Of a stretch of DNA of 64,000 nucleotides, positions 9,288-18,134 are shown piece by piece. Position numbers and translations under genes: made by a program. The notes under the pieces are model-generated. The model did not search any database. It worked only from the letters and a program-made list of their open reading frames with translations, and had not been told where the DNA came from. The stretch is from Halorubrum cibi. Lineage in GTDB: Archaea; Halobacteriota; Halobacteria; Halobacteriales; Haloferacaceae. The stretch lies in NCBI RefSeq assembly GCF_900182635.1, contig NZ_FXTD01000010.1, positions 62,001-126,000 on the forward strand, written 5' to 3'. Position 1 is the stretch's first letter. The number at the start of each line of letters is the position of its first letter.

Positions 9288-10052
9288 TCACGCCTCCCGA
9301 TCGGTCACGTCGGTGTAGATGGCGAACCCGCCCGAGTCGTCGTCGTAGACCGCGTTCTGTAGGAGGAACTCCCGGTCCCCCTCCGTCGTCCGGCGCACGA
9401 CTTCCACCGATTCGAGGCCCTCGCCGGCCTGAACGCGCTGGTTGATCCGCGACGCCCCCTCCTCTCTTCCCGGCGGAACGATGTAGGCGTCGAGGGAATC
9501 GTCGACGATCTCGGACGCCTCGTAGCCGAACACCTCCTCGAAGGCGGGATTGACGCGTCTGACGATCGGCTCGTCGTCCTCGTACTCGACCTCGACGGTC
9601 GGCTGGGTGAGCCGTTCGAACAGGAGCTGAAACCGCCGGCGCTCCTCCTGGAGTCGGCGCTCGGCGCGAGCCTGATCGACGGCGTTACTCACGCGGTTGG
9701 CCAGGACGGCGTACTGATGGGTTCCGGACTGTTTTCGGAGGTAGTCGGTCACGCCGGCCGAGATGGCGTCGCTCGCGACTTCCTCGCTGCCCTTTCCGGT
9801 GTAGAGGATGAACGGCAGATCCGACCGGTCCTCACGGACGGCTCGCAGGAACTCGATCCCGTTCATGCCGGGCATCTCGTAGTCCGAGACGACGCAGTCG
9901 GGCGGCCGCTCCTCGATCAGGTCCAGTCCCCGTTCGGGACTCGTCGCCGTCTCGACGGCGAATCGGCCGTTCCGACGTTCGAGATAGGTCGCCGTCAGAT
10001 CCGCGAAGTCCGGGTCGTCGTCGACGCACAGGACCCGGATCGGGTTCGGCAT
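9288..10052 (-). CDS. Response regulator receiver plus PAS domain protein
   Basis: 254 residues from ATG at 10052 (MPNPIRVLCVDDDPDF). The receiver domain spans about 5-125 with the acidic pair DDD, the phospho-acceptor Asp in CVVSDYEMPGMNG near residue 57, and the Thr/Lys pair in LYTGKGS. A short coiled linker (RAERRLQEERRRFQLLFERL) leads to one PAS domain (about 140-250). No output DNA-binding or kinase domain follows, so it probably passes signals to a separate histidine kinase or senses a ligand. An upstream TTG at 10076 is unlikely, because a TATA-like AT-rich box at 10073-10081 would then overlap the gene start. Confidence 0.82.
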   Translation of the reverse strand: MPNPIRVLCVDDDPDFADLTATYLERRNGRFAVETATSPERGLDLIEERPPDCVVSDYEMPGMNGIEFLRAVREDRSDLPFILYTGKGSEEVASDAISAGVTDYLRKQSGTHQYAVLANRVSNAVDQARAERRLQEERRRFQLLFERLTQPTVEVEYEDDEPIVRRVNPAFEEVFGYEASEIVDDSLDAYIVPPGREEGASRINQRVQAGEGLESVEVVRRTTEGDREFLLQNAVYDDDSGGFAIYTDVTDREA

Positions 10053-10141
10053 GGTGTAGCATGGGATAACGGACAATTATGTGTTGCGATGACACACCCG
10101 ACGAACCCACCGGCGATCGATCGGGTCGGCGACCGGGCCGA

Positions 10142-11566
10142 CTACGTCGAACTCGCGGGGGCCAGCTCCGCCGCCTTCGAGCGCGCGCGAGAGACGATGG
10201 AGGGCTTGGCCTCGAAGGCGAGGGTCACGTGCTCGTCGGCGTACGTCTCCTCGTCGACGTGCGCGTGGTCGTGGACCCACGAGACGAGGCTCATCGCGTC
10301 GTCGGAGACGGGAAGCATCAGTCGCTCGTGCTCCCACTCCGGAAGCTCGGCCTCCACGCGGTCGCGAAGCTCCGCGACGCCCGCGCCGGTCCGCGCCGAG
10401 ACGGCGACCGGGTCCGGCGCGAGCCCCGAGAGCGCGGCGCGTTTGTCCGCCAGCTCGCCGGGGTCGAGCCGGTCGATCTTGTTGAAGACGGTGACGATGG
10501 GGGCCTCGTTGCGCTCGTACAGGGTGTCGTGGCTCGTGACGAGTTTCTCGCGCATCTCCGGGACCGGTTCGCTCGCGTCCACCACGAGCAACACCAGGTC
10601 CGCGCGGTACACCGAGTCCAGCGTCGACTCGAACGACTCGACGAGCCAGTGGGGCAGGTCCGCGATGAATCCGACCGTGTCCGTTAACAGCACGTCCCGT
10701 TTCTCCATCTCCGCCCGGCGGGTCGTCGTGCCGAGCGTGGTGAAGAGCATGTCCTCGGACTCGGCGGTCCGCGCGAGGTCCGGGTGGCGATCCTCGTTCT
10801 CGTCGACGTCGAGCTCGGCGGCCAGCTGCCGCATCAGCGTCGACTTCCCCGCGTTGGTGTAGCCCGCGAGCGCGACGAGATCGAACCCGGAGTCGCGGCG
10901 CTGCTCGCGGCGGGCCTGCTCCTTCTCCGCGATCGACTCGAGCTCGTCGCGGATCTCGGAGATCTGGCGTTTGATGTCCCGCTCGACGCTCTCGTCGTAC
11001 TCCCCGAGCCCCATGAACCCGGGACGCTCGTCGCGTTTCGCCAGGCTGGCTTTCGCCTCCGCGCGCGGCAGCTCGTATCGCAGCTCCGCGAGCTCGACCT
11101 GGAGCTGGGCCTTCCGCGTGTTCGCGCGCTGTCCGAAGATCTCGAGGATGAGCGTGAAGCGGTCGATCACCTCGACGCCCTCGGGCATTTTTCCCCCGAT
11201 GTTGAACGTCTGGTAGGGTCCCACGTCGTTGTCGATCACGACGCAGTCGGCGTCGCGCTCGCGGACGAGGTCGCGAAGCTCCGCGACCTTCCCCTCCCCG
11301 AACATGAACGCGGCGTCCTCGGTGCGCGTCTGGGTGAGCCCGCCGACGACCTCGTAGCCCGCGGCCTCCGCGAGCCGAGAGATCTCGGTCAGGTCGGCGT
11401 CGCCGGCGTCGACGCGCTTGGCGACGATCGCCCGGCCGTCGCCGGTCCGATCGCCGTCGGTTCGCCCGTCGCCGGCTCGTCGGTCCCCGGCGGCGGCTCT
11501 TCCCCCGTCTTCGGCTCCTCGCTCCGGTCGGCCCGTCGAAGCCTCCCGGTCGGCGCTCCCCGTCAC
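10142..11566 (-). CDS. hflX: GTPase HflX
   Basis: 474 residues. It has the HflX N-terminal domain (GGLTQTRTEDAAFMFGEGKV), a coiled linker, then a G domain with GYTNAGKST (G1), FTTLGTTTR (G2), DTVGFI (G3) and FNKIDRLD (G4). HflX binds ribosomes and helps to split or rescue stalled subunits. The start is GTG at 11566, which overlaps the TGA stop of the gene before it (GTGA), so the two are translationally coupled. The first 50 residues are Asp/Gly/Arg-rich and poorly conserved. Confidence 0.9.
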   Translation of the reverse strand: MTGSADREASTGRPERGAEDGGRAAAGDRRAGDGRTDGDRTGDGRAIVAKRVDAGDADLTEISRLAEAAGYEVVGGLTQTRTEDAAFMFGEGKVAELRDLVRERDADCVVIDNDVGPYQTFNIGGKMPEGVEVIDRFTLILEIFGQRANTRKAQLQVELAELRYELPRAEAKASLAKRDERPGFMGLGEYDESVERDIKRQISEIRDELESIAEKEQARREQRRDSGFDLVALAGYTNAGKSTLMRQLAAELDVDENEDRHPDLARTAESEDMLFTTLGTTTRRAEMEKRDVLLTDTVGFIADLPHWLVESFESTLDSVYRADLVLLVVDASEPVPEMREKLVTSHDTLYERNEAPIVTVFNKIDRLDPGELADKRAALSGLAPDPVAVSARTGAGVAELRDRVEAELPEWEHERLMLPVSDDAMSLVSWVHDHAHVDEETYADEHVTLAFEAKPSIVSRARSKAAELAPASST

Positions 11567-11931
11567 AGGAGCAGCCTCCGAGCGGCGTACGCGGCGTGGT
11601 GTGCGGCCTGCACTGTTTCGCGTTCACCTATGCTCTCGACGTATTTAAAATCGGGCTGGAAGCTCAACCCGATCCGCGCCGCGGGCTCCTCGTAGAACTC
11701 GCCGTGTTCGGAGACTATCGGGCAGGCCGGCGGCTCGGGGAGGTTCCCCACCGCCTCGGCGACGAGGTCGACCGTCGCCTCGAGGGTCGGTCCCTCCCGC
11801 GCGCTGGCGAACCCGATCCCTTCGACCGAGCGGATCCGGCTGGAGTCGACGCTGGCGTGGACCGCGGCCGCGACCATCAGGTACTCGCCGTCCTCCTCGT
11901 GGCGGCCACTGATGTCGACGCCGACGACCTC
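11563..11931 (-). CDS. DUF2209-like protein with unresolved start (possible frameshift)
   Basis: The readable protein begins EVVGVDISGRHEEDGEYLMVAAAV and ends HHAAYAARRLLL, about 122 residues, resembling small archaeal DUF2209 proteins of unknown function. An RNase H-like fold is possible from the VDISG opening. No ATG, GTG or TTG exists in this frame between the conserved core and the divergent carrier gene. In another frame ATG at 11986 opens 18 codons (MVRTHAVDAPTRVDGSRP) and hits TGA at 11930-11932, directly before the core. Either a one-base shift breaks the gene or a non-standard start is used. Its stop overlaps the hflX start. Confidence 0.55.
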   Translation of the reverse strand, partial: EVVGVDISGRHEEDGEYLMVAAAVHASVDSSRIRSVEGIGFASAREGPTLEATVDLVAEAVGNLPEPPACPIVSEHGEFYEEPAARIGLSFQPDFKYVESIGERETVQAAHHAAYAARRLLL

Positions 11932-12058
11932 AGGGGCGGGAGCCGTCCACCCTGGTTGGCGCGTCGACCGCGTGCGTTCGAACCATGCCCGCTCGTACGT
12001 CGCCCCTCGGCTTGAATTTCCCGCCGTATTATGTGTCCCCGACAGCGTCGTGGACCGT

Positions 12059-13384
12059 ATGTCGAAACCGTGGCTGTACGCGTGGGGGCTCGCCGCGGTC
12101 GCCTTCGGGGGCGCGTCGCTCGTCGTCCCGCTGTACGTCGTCGAACTCGGCGGGTCGGCGGCCACGCTCGGGACCCTCGCGGCGGTCGCGGCAGCGGTCG
12201 GCGTTCCGGGCGCGCTCGTCTTCGGCCGGCTCGCCGATCGGACGGGACGGCGACGGGGGCTCGTGCTCGGCGCGCTCGCGCTCCTCGCGGCGACGCTCGC
12301 ACTCCTTCCCGCCCTCGAGTCGATCCCGGCCGTGATCGCGGCCAACGGCGTCGTCTGGTTCGCGTTCGCCTCCGCGACGCCCGTCGTCACCCTGCTCGCG
12401 GTCGCCGGCGCACCAGAGAACGAGTGGAGCGCGCGGATCGGCGAACTGAACGAGTACCAGGGAGTCGGGTGGGCGCTCGGGCTTCTCCTCGGAACGGTCT
12501 GGACCGGAGCGGCGGCCCGCCTCGGCGACGCGAGCGGGATCGGCGGGCTCGTCCTCGCCCTCGCCGCCCTCGCGGGCGGCGGGCTCTTCGCCTCGGTTCG
12601 GTGGCTCCCGCCCGACGCCGATTCGGCGGACGTGTCGCCGCGACGGCTTCGACGCGCGCTCCGGCGGGCGAATCGCTTCAGCGTCCGGGCGGCGACGTTC
12701 CCGTTCGCGGTCGGTCGTGCCGACTTCCGGCGACTCCACCCGGAGCGGCTGACCGAGCGGTTCACCCCGACGCTCGCGCTCTACTTCGGCGCGCTCTCGC
12801 TGTTTTTCACCGGCTTCTCCGCCTTTTTCGCGCCGCTTCCGGCGTTCCTCACGGACGTCGGGATCGGATCGGACGGCGTGTTCGCCCTGTATCTCGTCAG
12901 CAGCGTCGCCTCGGCGGTCCTCTTCGAGCGGGCGGGGACGCTCTCGGGGCGACACGACCCGATGTCGCTCCAGGCCGCGGGACTCGCGGTTCGGGGCGTC
13001 GCGTTCCCGCTCGTCGCCGTCGTCGGGGCTGTCCTCGGCGCGTCCCTGTTCGGGCTCGTCGCCGCGGGCGTCGTGTTCGGCGTCATCGGATTCACCTGGG
13101 CGGTGATCGCCGTCACGGCGGGAACGCTCGTGACCCGGCTCGCGCCGACGTCGATCCGCGGGGAGGCGCTCGGCGTGTACGCCGCGCTCAGCGCGCTCGC
13201 CGGGGCCGTCGGGAGCGTGATCGGCGGCCGGCTCGCCGCGACGAGCTACGAACTGGGGTTCGCCGTCGCCGGCGGGCTGGTGCTCGTCGGCGCGGCGGGC
13301 GTGCTCTGGCTTCGGCGGTGCGTCCGCCGGGACGAGGTGCGCCCTCACGAGGAGAAGGGTCGGCGAGAGGAGAACCGGAGCTAG
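12059..13384 (+). CDS. MFS transporter
   Basis: 441 residues from ATG at 12059 (MSKPWLYAWGLAAVAFGG) with about 12 membrane segments and the MFS loop motif GRLADRTGRRRG after the second segment. The two six-helix halves are joined by an Arg-rich cytoplasmic loop (RRLRRALRRANR). A TATA-like sequence near 12026-12032 is about 30 bp before this ATG, which supports it over upstream in-frame codons. The substrate cannot be told. Its TAG stop sits inside a CTAG shared with the stop of raSEA on the other strand. Confidence 0.88.
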   Translation: MSKPWLYAWGLAAVAFGGASLVVPLYVVELGGSAATLGTLAAVAAAVGVPGALVFGRLADRTGRRRGLVLGALALLAATLALLPALESIPAVIAANGVVWFAFASATPVVTLLAVAGAPENEWSARIGELNEYQGVGWALGLLLGTVWTGAAARLGDASGIGGLVLALAALAGGGLFASVRWLPPDADSADVSPRRLRRALRRANRFSVRAATFPFAVGRADFRRLHPERLTERFTPTLALYFGALSLFFTGFSAFFAPLPAFLTDVGIGSDGVFALYLVSSVASAVLFERAGTLSGRHDPMSLQAAGLAVRGVAFPLVAVVGAVLGASLFGLVAAGVVFGVIGFTWAVIAVTAGTLVTRLAPTSIRGEALGVYAALSALAGAVGSVIGGRLAATSYELGFAVAGGLVLVGAAGVLWLRRCVRRDEVRPHEEKGRREENRS

Positions 13385-14475
13385 CGGGCCAGCGGCATGT
13401 TGTAGCTCGTCTCCTCCGCCATGACGAGATCCCACGTGTCCTCACACGCACAGGAGACCTGCTCGAAGACGCTCGGATCCTGGCGTTTGTCGAAGTCCTT
13501 GATCGCGGTCTGGACCCGGTCGTCACACTCGCCGCAGTTGTGTGCGCCCCGGTCCGAGCCGTGCCCCACCGGGTCGGAGACGACGATGGCGTCGACGTCG
13601 GCGGTCTCCTCGAGCACGTGCGCGACCGTCCAGAGCCACGGCGGGCGGTAGCCGCCCTCGAAGAACAGCTCGTCGACCATCGTGTACCGCTGGACGTTCG
13701 TCGGGTTCATCGAGACGGTGTGACAGCCGTCGACGGCGGCACAGCGGCGGATCGAGTCGACCATGTCCGCGGCGGCCTCGGGCTCCGCGAGGAAGGGCGG
13801 CTTCAGGAGGAGGTACGCCTTCACGCCCACGTCGGCCTCGAAGGCGTCGTCCGCGGCGGCCGCCTCCGCGCAGGCGTCCTCGAAGTCGGCGAAGTCGAAG
13901 TACTTGTTCACGCAGTCGCGGCGGACCCGGTCGGTCGCGGTCTCCAGCCCGACGGCCACGTCCGTCGCGATCCCGTGTTCGGCGAAGTCGCCGACCTTCT
14001 CGCGGTCGACGAAGTCCGGCAACGACTCGACGACGATCCGGTCGCGGTCGGCGAACGTCTCGGCTATCGCCCGCCGCGTCTCGGCGGGGACCTCGCGCTC
14101 GTCGAGGAAGGACCCGGAGGTGTAGATCTTGATCAGTTCGGCGGGCTCCTCGGCGTTCTCGCGCTCGTGGTCGAGACACGCCTCGATCTGGGTCAGCAGG
14201 TCCTCGTGGCTCACGCTCCCGCCCTCGACGGACTCGGCGACGTACCCGCACATGGTACAGCCGCCGGCGCGGGCCCAGCGGCAGCCGCCGGTGTTCAGGA
14301 TGATCGTGAGCGAGTTCACCACCCCGTCGGGGGTGTTGTCCTCGTCGATCCAGACCCTGGTCGGCTCCGTCGGGTCGTACGTCTCGGACCGCTCCGCGCG
14401 GATGTCGCGCATGACCGCGTTGTGCGCGTCCATGCCGCGCCCCTGCTCGTACGCCTCGGGGCTCGGTTGACTCAT
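13381..14475 (-). CDS. raSEA: Archaeosine synthase radical SAM subunit RaSEA
   Basis: 364 residues from ATG at 14475. The cluster motif C-x7-C-x2-C is visible as GCRWARAGGCTMCGY, with TSGSFLDEREVP and MNPTNVQRYTMVDELF further on. RaSEA works with ArcS to convert preQ0-lysine-modified tRNA into archaeosine at G15 of archaeal tRNAs. A Cys-rich C-terminal part (HNCGECDD, VSCACEDTWDLV) suggests an additional metal site. An in-frame reading continues upstream of 14475 but has no family similarity. It is convergent with the MFS gene and the stops overlap. Confidence 0.87.
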   Translation of the reverse strand: MSQPSPEAYEQGRGMDAHNAVMRDIRAERSETYDPTEPTRVWIDEDNTPDGVVNSLTIILNTGGCRWARAGGCTMCGYVAESVEGGSVSHEDLLTQIEACLDHERENAEEPAELIKIYTSGSFLDEREVPAETRRAIAETFADRDRIVVESLPDFVDREKVGDFAEHGIATDVAVGLETATDRVRRDCVNKYFDFADFEDACAEAAAADDAFEADVGVKAYLLLKPPFLAEPEAAADMVDSIRRCAAVDGCHTVSMNPTNVQRYTMVDELFFEGGYRPPWLWTVAHVLEETADVDAIVVSDPVGHGSDRGAHNCGECDDRVQTAIKDFDKRQDPSVFEQVSCACEDTWDLVMAEETSYNMPLAR

Positions 14476-14566
14476 TGTCGGGGAGAGCGGCCGAGCGCGT
14501 AAAGCCGTGTCGTCACGGCGAGGACCGTCGAGGGCGCTCGTCGATCGCGGCCGAGACCGCGCGGTG

Positions 14567-15025
14567 TCACGTCGGCAGGTTGGCGAACATGATCCCGAGC
14601 GCGAACGCGAGGAAGGTCGCCGACGCGACGACGGCGTACCAGCCGACGCCGACCGCGAGCGCGATCCGCCCGTCAAGTCCGGATCGCGAGTCGGGCGACC
14701 AGACGTCGCGAGCGGGGAGGAGCCGCAGACAGGCGACCGCGGCCGCGCCCGGTACGAGGAGGTTCGCGGCGACGACGCCGGCGACGATCCCGGCCGCCTC
14801 ACCGCCCGTGACGGAGCCGGTTCCGGCGACGAGCAGGACCACGCCGAAGTACGATGCGACCTGAACCACGGCCACGACCGCCCCGATGACGAGGTAGTTC
14901 GCGAGGAGGGTTCGCGTCGGCCACGCGAACAGCGCGCGGAGCCGTTCCACGGCCAGGAGCGGTGACCAGGCGAACAACACGACGGCGGCGAACGCGGAGA
15001 GGACGGTCAGCTCGGTGGGGACCAT
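14567..15025 (-). CDS. Small four-helix membrane protein, function unknown
   Basis: 152 residues from ATG at 15025 (MVPTELTVLSAFAAVVLF). Four hydrophobic segments are apparent: residues 5-20, 43-67, 75-101 and 122-145. It is not recognised as a known family. The first codons overlap the end of the VanZ-like gene by 19 bp, so the two are cotranscribed. A longer upstream start would add an Arg-rich stretch in the coding region of the neighbour and is rejected. Confidence 0.6.
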   Translation of the reverse strand: MVPTELTVLSAFAAVVLFAWSPLLAVERLRALFAWPTRTLLANYLVIGAVVAVVQVASYFGVVLLVAGTGSVTGGEAAGIVAGVVAANLLVPGAAAVACLRLLPARDVWSPDSRSGLDGRIALAVGVGWYAVVASATFLAFALGIMFANLPT

Positions 15026-15477
15026 GCGTCGGCGTCTCGTCGGGACGGCCCAAATATCCACCTCTCGACGACGCCCACGATCGCCCCGACCGCGTTGACG
15101 AGCGAGTCCCGCCACGCGAACGTCCGCCAGGGGATCGCCGTCTGGACTACCTCCACGCCGAAGCCGAAGGCGACCGCGACCGCCGCGGCGACGACCAGTC
15201 CCCGGACTCCGTAGCCCGTCGCGCGCGCCGACAGCGCGGCGAGGACCGCGTAGCCGACGAAGTGGAACGGATCCGTCGGAGCGATCGCGGCGGCGACGGG
15301 CCCGAGGAGGCCGAGGCCGAGCCCGGAGCCCCCGCTACCCCCGCCCGGAACGGGGACGACCGACGCGGTGAGCACGACGGCGGCGAAGGCGATCGCCGGG
15401 CGCCAGCGATCCCGGGGACTCCCGCGTGACGGGTCCCGGTGCGTGCCCGAGGCTCCGTCGCGATTCGAGTCGCTCAC
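15007..15477 (-). CDS. VanZ-family membrane protein
   Basis: 156 residues. After a polar N terminus come AIAFAAVVLTASVVPVP, DPFHFVGYAVLAALSARATGY and VAVAFGFGVEVVQTAIPWRTFAWRDSLVNAVGAIVG. The HFVGYAVLAAL, EVVQ and RDSLVNAVGAIVG motifs are typical of VanZ-like proteins. The family lines are known from glycopeptide resistance loci, but haloarchaeal members have no assigned function; a role at the envelope is likely. It forms a two-gene unit with the following membrane protein. Confidence 0.8.
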   Translation of the reverse strand: MSDSNRDGASGTHRDPSRGSPRDRWRPAIAFAAVVLTASVVPVPGGGSGGSGLGLGLLGPVAAAIAPTDPFHFVGYAVLAALSARATGYGVRGLVVAAAVAVAFGFGVEVVQTAIPWRTFAWRDSLVNAVGAIVGVVERWIFGPSRRDADAWSPPS

Positions 15478-15783
15478 GGCCCCCCTTCGACCGGGGGTCG
15501 GATAGCTCTTCGCGAGGTCCGCGACCGGCCCGTCCCGACCGGAGCGCGGCTACGTCCGTCGCGATCGCCGTGGATCGCTCGCGAAACCACCCATGTGAAC
15601 GTCCGTGCGCCGGGAACGTTCCCGGAGCGTCTCCGGTCCGAAACGGGAGATGGGTTCGTGTCGGCGCGTCCGTTCCTCCCGGCGGAGCGGTCCGAATCTC
15701 CGGGACCCATGTAACTGATATAGGTTTCGTCGAGACGTGAAGACCTAACACGCTGTGGGCCGTTTATAATGAACGAGCATTAC
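15478..15783 (+). promoter_or_regulatory. Control region of the aldehyde ferredoxin oxidoreductase gene
   Basis: About 300 bp without a gene. A strong TATA box TTTATAAT lies at 15763-15770. A perfect 16-bp palindrome CCGGGAACGTTCCCGG lies at 15610-15625, about 145 bp before the TATA box, and a short hairpin CGTC-GA-GACG is near 15729-15738. The palindrome could be an operator, but it is far from the core promoter. Confidence 0.55.
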
Positions 15784-17709
15784 ATGACTGAAATGGGCGG
15801 CTACAGAGACCGAGTTGCACAGGTCGATCTCGGCGAGGGAGCGGTCGAGTACCGCGGGATCGACGACGAGGACGCCGAGAAGTACATCGGCGCGCGCGGG
15901 CTGGGCGTCAAGTACGTCTTCGACGCCGGCCCCGACGTCGACCCGATGGGTCCGGACAACCGGCTGGCGTTCATGACCGGGCCGCTCACGGGCACGCAGA
16001 CCGTGATGAGCGGGCGGATCGCGCTGGTGACGAAGTCCCCGCTGACGGGGACGGTCACCGACTCGCACCACGGCGGCTGGTCGGGCGCGCGGCTCAAGTG
16101 GGCCGGACTCGACGGGATCCTGCTCGACGGCGCGAGCGACGACCCCGTCTACCTCATGGTCGAGGACGGCGACGTGGAGGTCCGCGACGCCTCCCACGTC
16201 TGGGGGAAGGGCGTCCACGACACGATCGACACGCTCGGCGAGGAGGTCGAGGGGTCGGTCGGGAAGAACCTCTCCGTGATGGCGATCGGCCAGGGCGGGG
16301 AGAACGGCGTCCGGTACGCCTGCGTGATGAACGAGGACGACCGCGCCTCGGGCCGCGGCGGCACCGGCGCGGTGATGGGCTCGAAGAACGTGAAGGCGGT
16401 CGTCGTCAAGAGCGGCACGGACATGCCGAAGCCGGCGGACCCCGAGACGTTCAAGGAGGGGTACCAGCAGGCGATGGAGGTCATCCGGGAGTCGGACGTC
16501 ACCGCGCCCAACGAGGGCGGGCTCTCGATGTACGGCACGAACGTCCTGATGAACGCGACCGAGGAGATGGACGGGCTGCCGACGAAGAACGCGAAGTACA
16601 CCTCCACGGAGGCGTACAACGGGACCGAGGGGATCGACGTCGACGCCGAGCGCGTCTCCGGCGAGAACGTCCGCGAGAACATCCTCGTCGACGAGCCGAC
16701 GTGTCACTCCTGTCCGGTCGCCTGTAAGAAGGAGGTCGAGGTACAGCTCCACCACAAGGGCCAGGACATGAACGTCCGCACGGAGTCGTACGAGTACGAG
16801 TCCGCGTGGGCGCTCGGCCCGAACTCCGGGCACACCGATCGCGACGAGATCGCCCTGATGCTCGAGCGGTGTAACGACGTGGGCGTCGACACCATCGAGG
16901 TCGGCAACACGATGGCGATGGCGATGGAGATGACCGAGGAGGGGAAACTCGACGTCGGCATCGACTGGGGCGACTCCGAGCGGATGATCGACCTCATCGA
17001 CGAGATCGGCAACCGCTCGACCGAACTGGGCGACCTCCTCGCGGAGGGTCCCGACCGGGTCGGCGAGCGCAAGGACGCACACGACAACAAGCTCTCGGTC
17101 AAGGGCCAGAGCATCGCGGCGTACGACCCGCGCTGTATGAAGGGGATGGCGATCGCCTTCGCCACCTCGAACCGCGGCGCGTGTCACCTTCGCGGGTACA
17201 CGCCCGCGGCGGAGATCCTCGGGATCCCCGAGAAGGTCGATCCCTACGAGTGGGAGGGGAAGGGCGAACTCACCGCCACCTTCCAGGACCTCCACGCGAT
17301 CTCCGACTCCTTCGACATCTGCAAGTTCAACGCGTTCGCGGAGGGGATAGAGGAGTACGTCCTCCAGTACAGCGGCATGACCGGTCGCGAGGTCACGGAG
17401 GACGAGCTGTTCGAGGCGGGCGAGCGGATCTACAACCTCGAGCGCTACTTCAACAACCTCGCGGGCTTCGACGGCGAGGACGACAGCCTCCCCGGCCGGT
17501 TTGTGGAGGGTCACCCCGACGCGATCCCCGGTCAGGGCGCGAGCGAGGGCGAACTCGCGGAGCTCGACCTCATGAAGGAGGAGTACTACGAGCATCGCGG
17601 CTGGGTCGACGGCGTCGTCCCCGACGAGAAGCTCGACGAGCTCGGGATCGACATCGGCCCCGGAACCGGCGTCTCCGCCGGCGACTCGGCAGCGCCCGCC
17701 GACGACTGA
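15784..17709 (+). CDS. Tungsten-type aldehyde ferredoxin oxidoreductase
   Basis: 641 residues from ATG at 15784 (MTEMGGYRDRVAQVDLGEG). The protein oxidises aldehydes to acids and passes electrons to ferredoxin, using a tungstopterin cofactor and a 4Fe-4S cluster. Cofactor-binding regions include YIGARGLGVKY, PLTGTVTDSHHGGWSGARLKWAG and RGGTGAVMGSKN. The cluster ligands are in CHSCPVACKKEV (C-x2-C-x3-C) and the later Cys in RGACHLRGYTP. The first possible ATG at 15769 lies inside the TATA box TTTATAAT, so it cannot be the start of a transcript made from that box; the second (15784) or third (15793) Met is preferred. Confidence 0.9.
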   Translation: MTEMGGYRDRVAQVDLGEGAVEYRGIDDEDAEKYIGARGLGVKYVFDAGPDVDPMGPDNRLAFMTGPLTGTQTVMSGRIALVTKSPLTGTVTDSHHGGWSGARLKWAGLDGILLDGASDDPVYLMVEDGDVEVRDASHVWGKGVHDTIDTLGEEVEGSVGKNLSVMAIGQGGENGVRYACVMNEDDRASGRGGTGAVMGSKNVKAVVVKSGTDMPKPADPETFKEGYQQAMEVIRESDVTAPNEGGLSMYGTNVLMNATEEMDGLPTKNAKYTSTEAYNGTEGIDVDAERVSGENVRENILVDEPTCHSCPVACKKEVEVQLHHKGQDMNVRTESYEYESAWALGPNSGHTDRDEIALMLERCNDVGVDTIEVGNTMAMAMEMTEEGKLDVGIDWGDSERMIDLIDEIGNRSTELGDLLAEGPDRVGERKDAHDNKLSVKGQSIAAYDPRCMKGMAIAFATSNRGACHLRGYTPAAEILGIPEKVDPYEWEGKGELTATFQDLHAISDSFDICKFNAFAEGIEEYVLQYSGMTGREVTEDELFEAGERIYNLERYFNNLAGFDGEDDSLPGRFVEGHPDAIPGQGASEGELAELDLMKEEYYEHRGWVDGVVPDEKLDELGIDIGPGTGVSAGDSAAPADD

Positions 17710-17777
17710 ACGCTCCGCCCGCGCGGCCGGGGCGTCCGCCTTCACTTTTTAAGTAGCCGGCCGCGGTAGCCCCGGGC

Positions 17778-18086
17778 ATGGCCCACGACCCGCTCTCCCC
17801 TCGCGAGGCCCTCCGAACGCGAACCGGGGCCGTTCTCGCCGCCGTGAGCCTCCTCGCGCTCGTGTACGGGGTCCTGATCGTCGCCGAATTGCTCCTCGGC
17901 GTCCTCGTCGCCGGATCCCTGTCGGTCGGCGCGTACCTCTCGTACCGGACGTTCGCCGTCCTCGATTCGATCGCCGACGCGGCACAGCGGTTCGCCGACG
18001 CGGCGGAACGCGAGTCGGGTGAAGCCGTCGCCCGCGACGCGTCGAGCGGGACGGATCCGAACCGTCTCACGGAGCGCGAGCGGTAG
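17778..18086 (+). CDS. Small two-helix membrane protein
   Basis: 102 residues. Two adjacent hydrophobic segments (about 17-34 and 36-52: AVSLLALVYGVLIVAELLLG, VLVAGSLSVGAYL) are followed by an amphipathic helix and an acidic tail. It is not a family I recognise. A TTTTTAAG box at 17746-17752 is about 27 bp before the ATG, so a leaderless transcript is expected. The neighbours are unrelated. Confidence 0.65.
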   Translation: MAHDPLSPREALRTRTGAVLAAVSLLALVYGVLIVAELLLGVLVAGSLSVGAYLSYRTFAVLDSIADAAQRFADAAERESGEAVARDASSGTDPNRLTERER

Positions 18087-18134
18087 CCGGCCCTCGCGGG
18101 ACAGTTTATATGCGATCACGGCGAACCCGACGGT

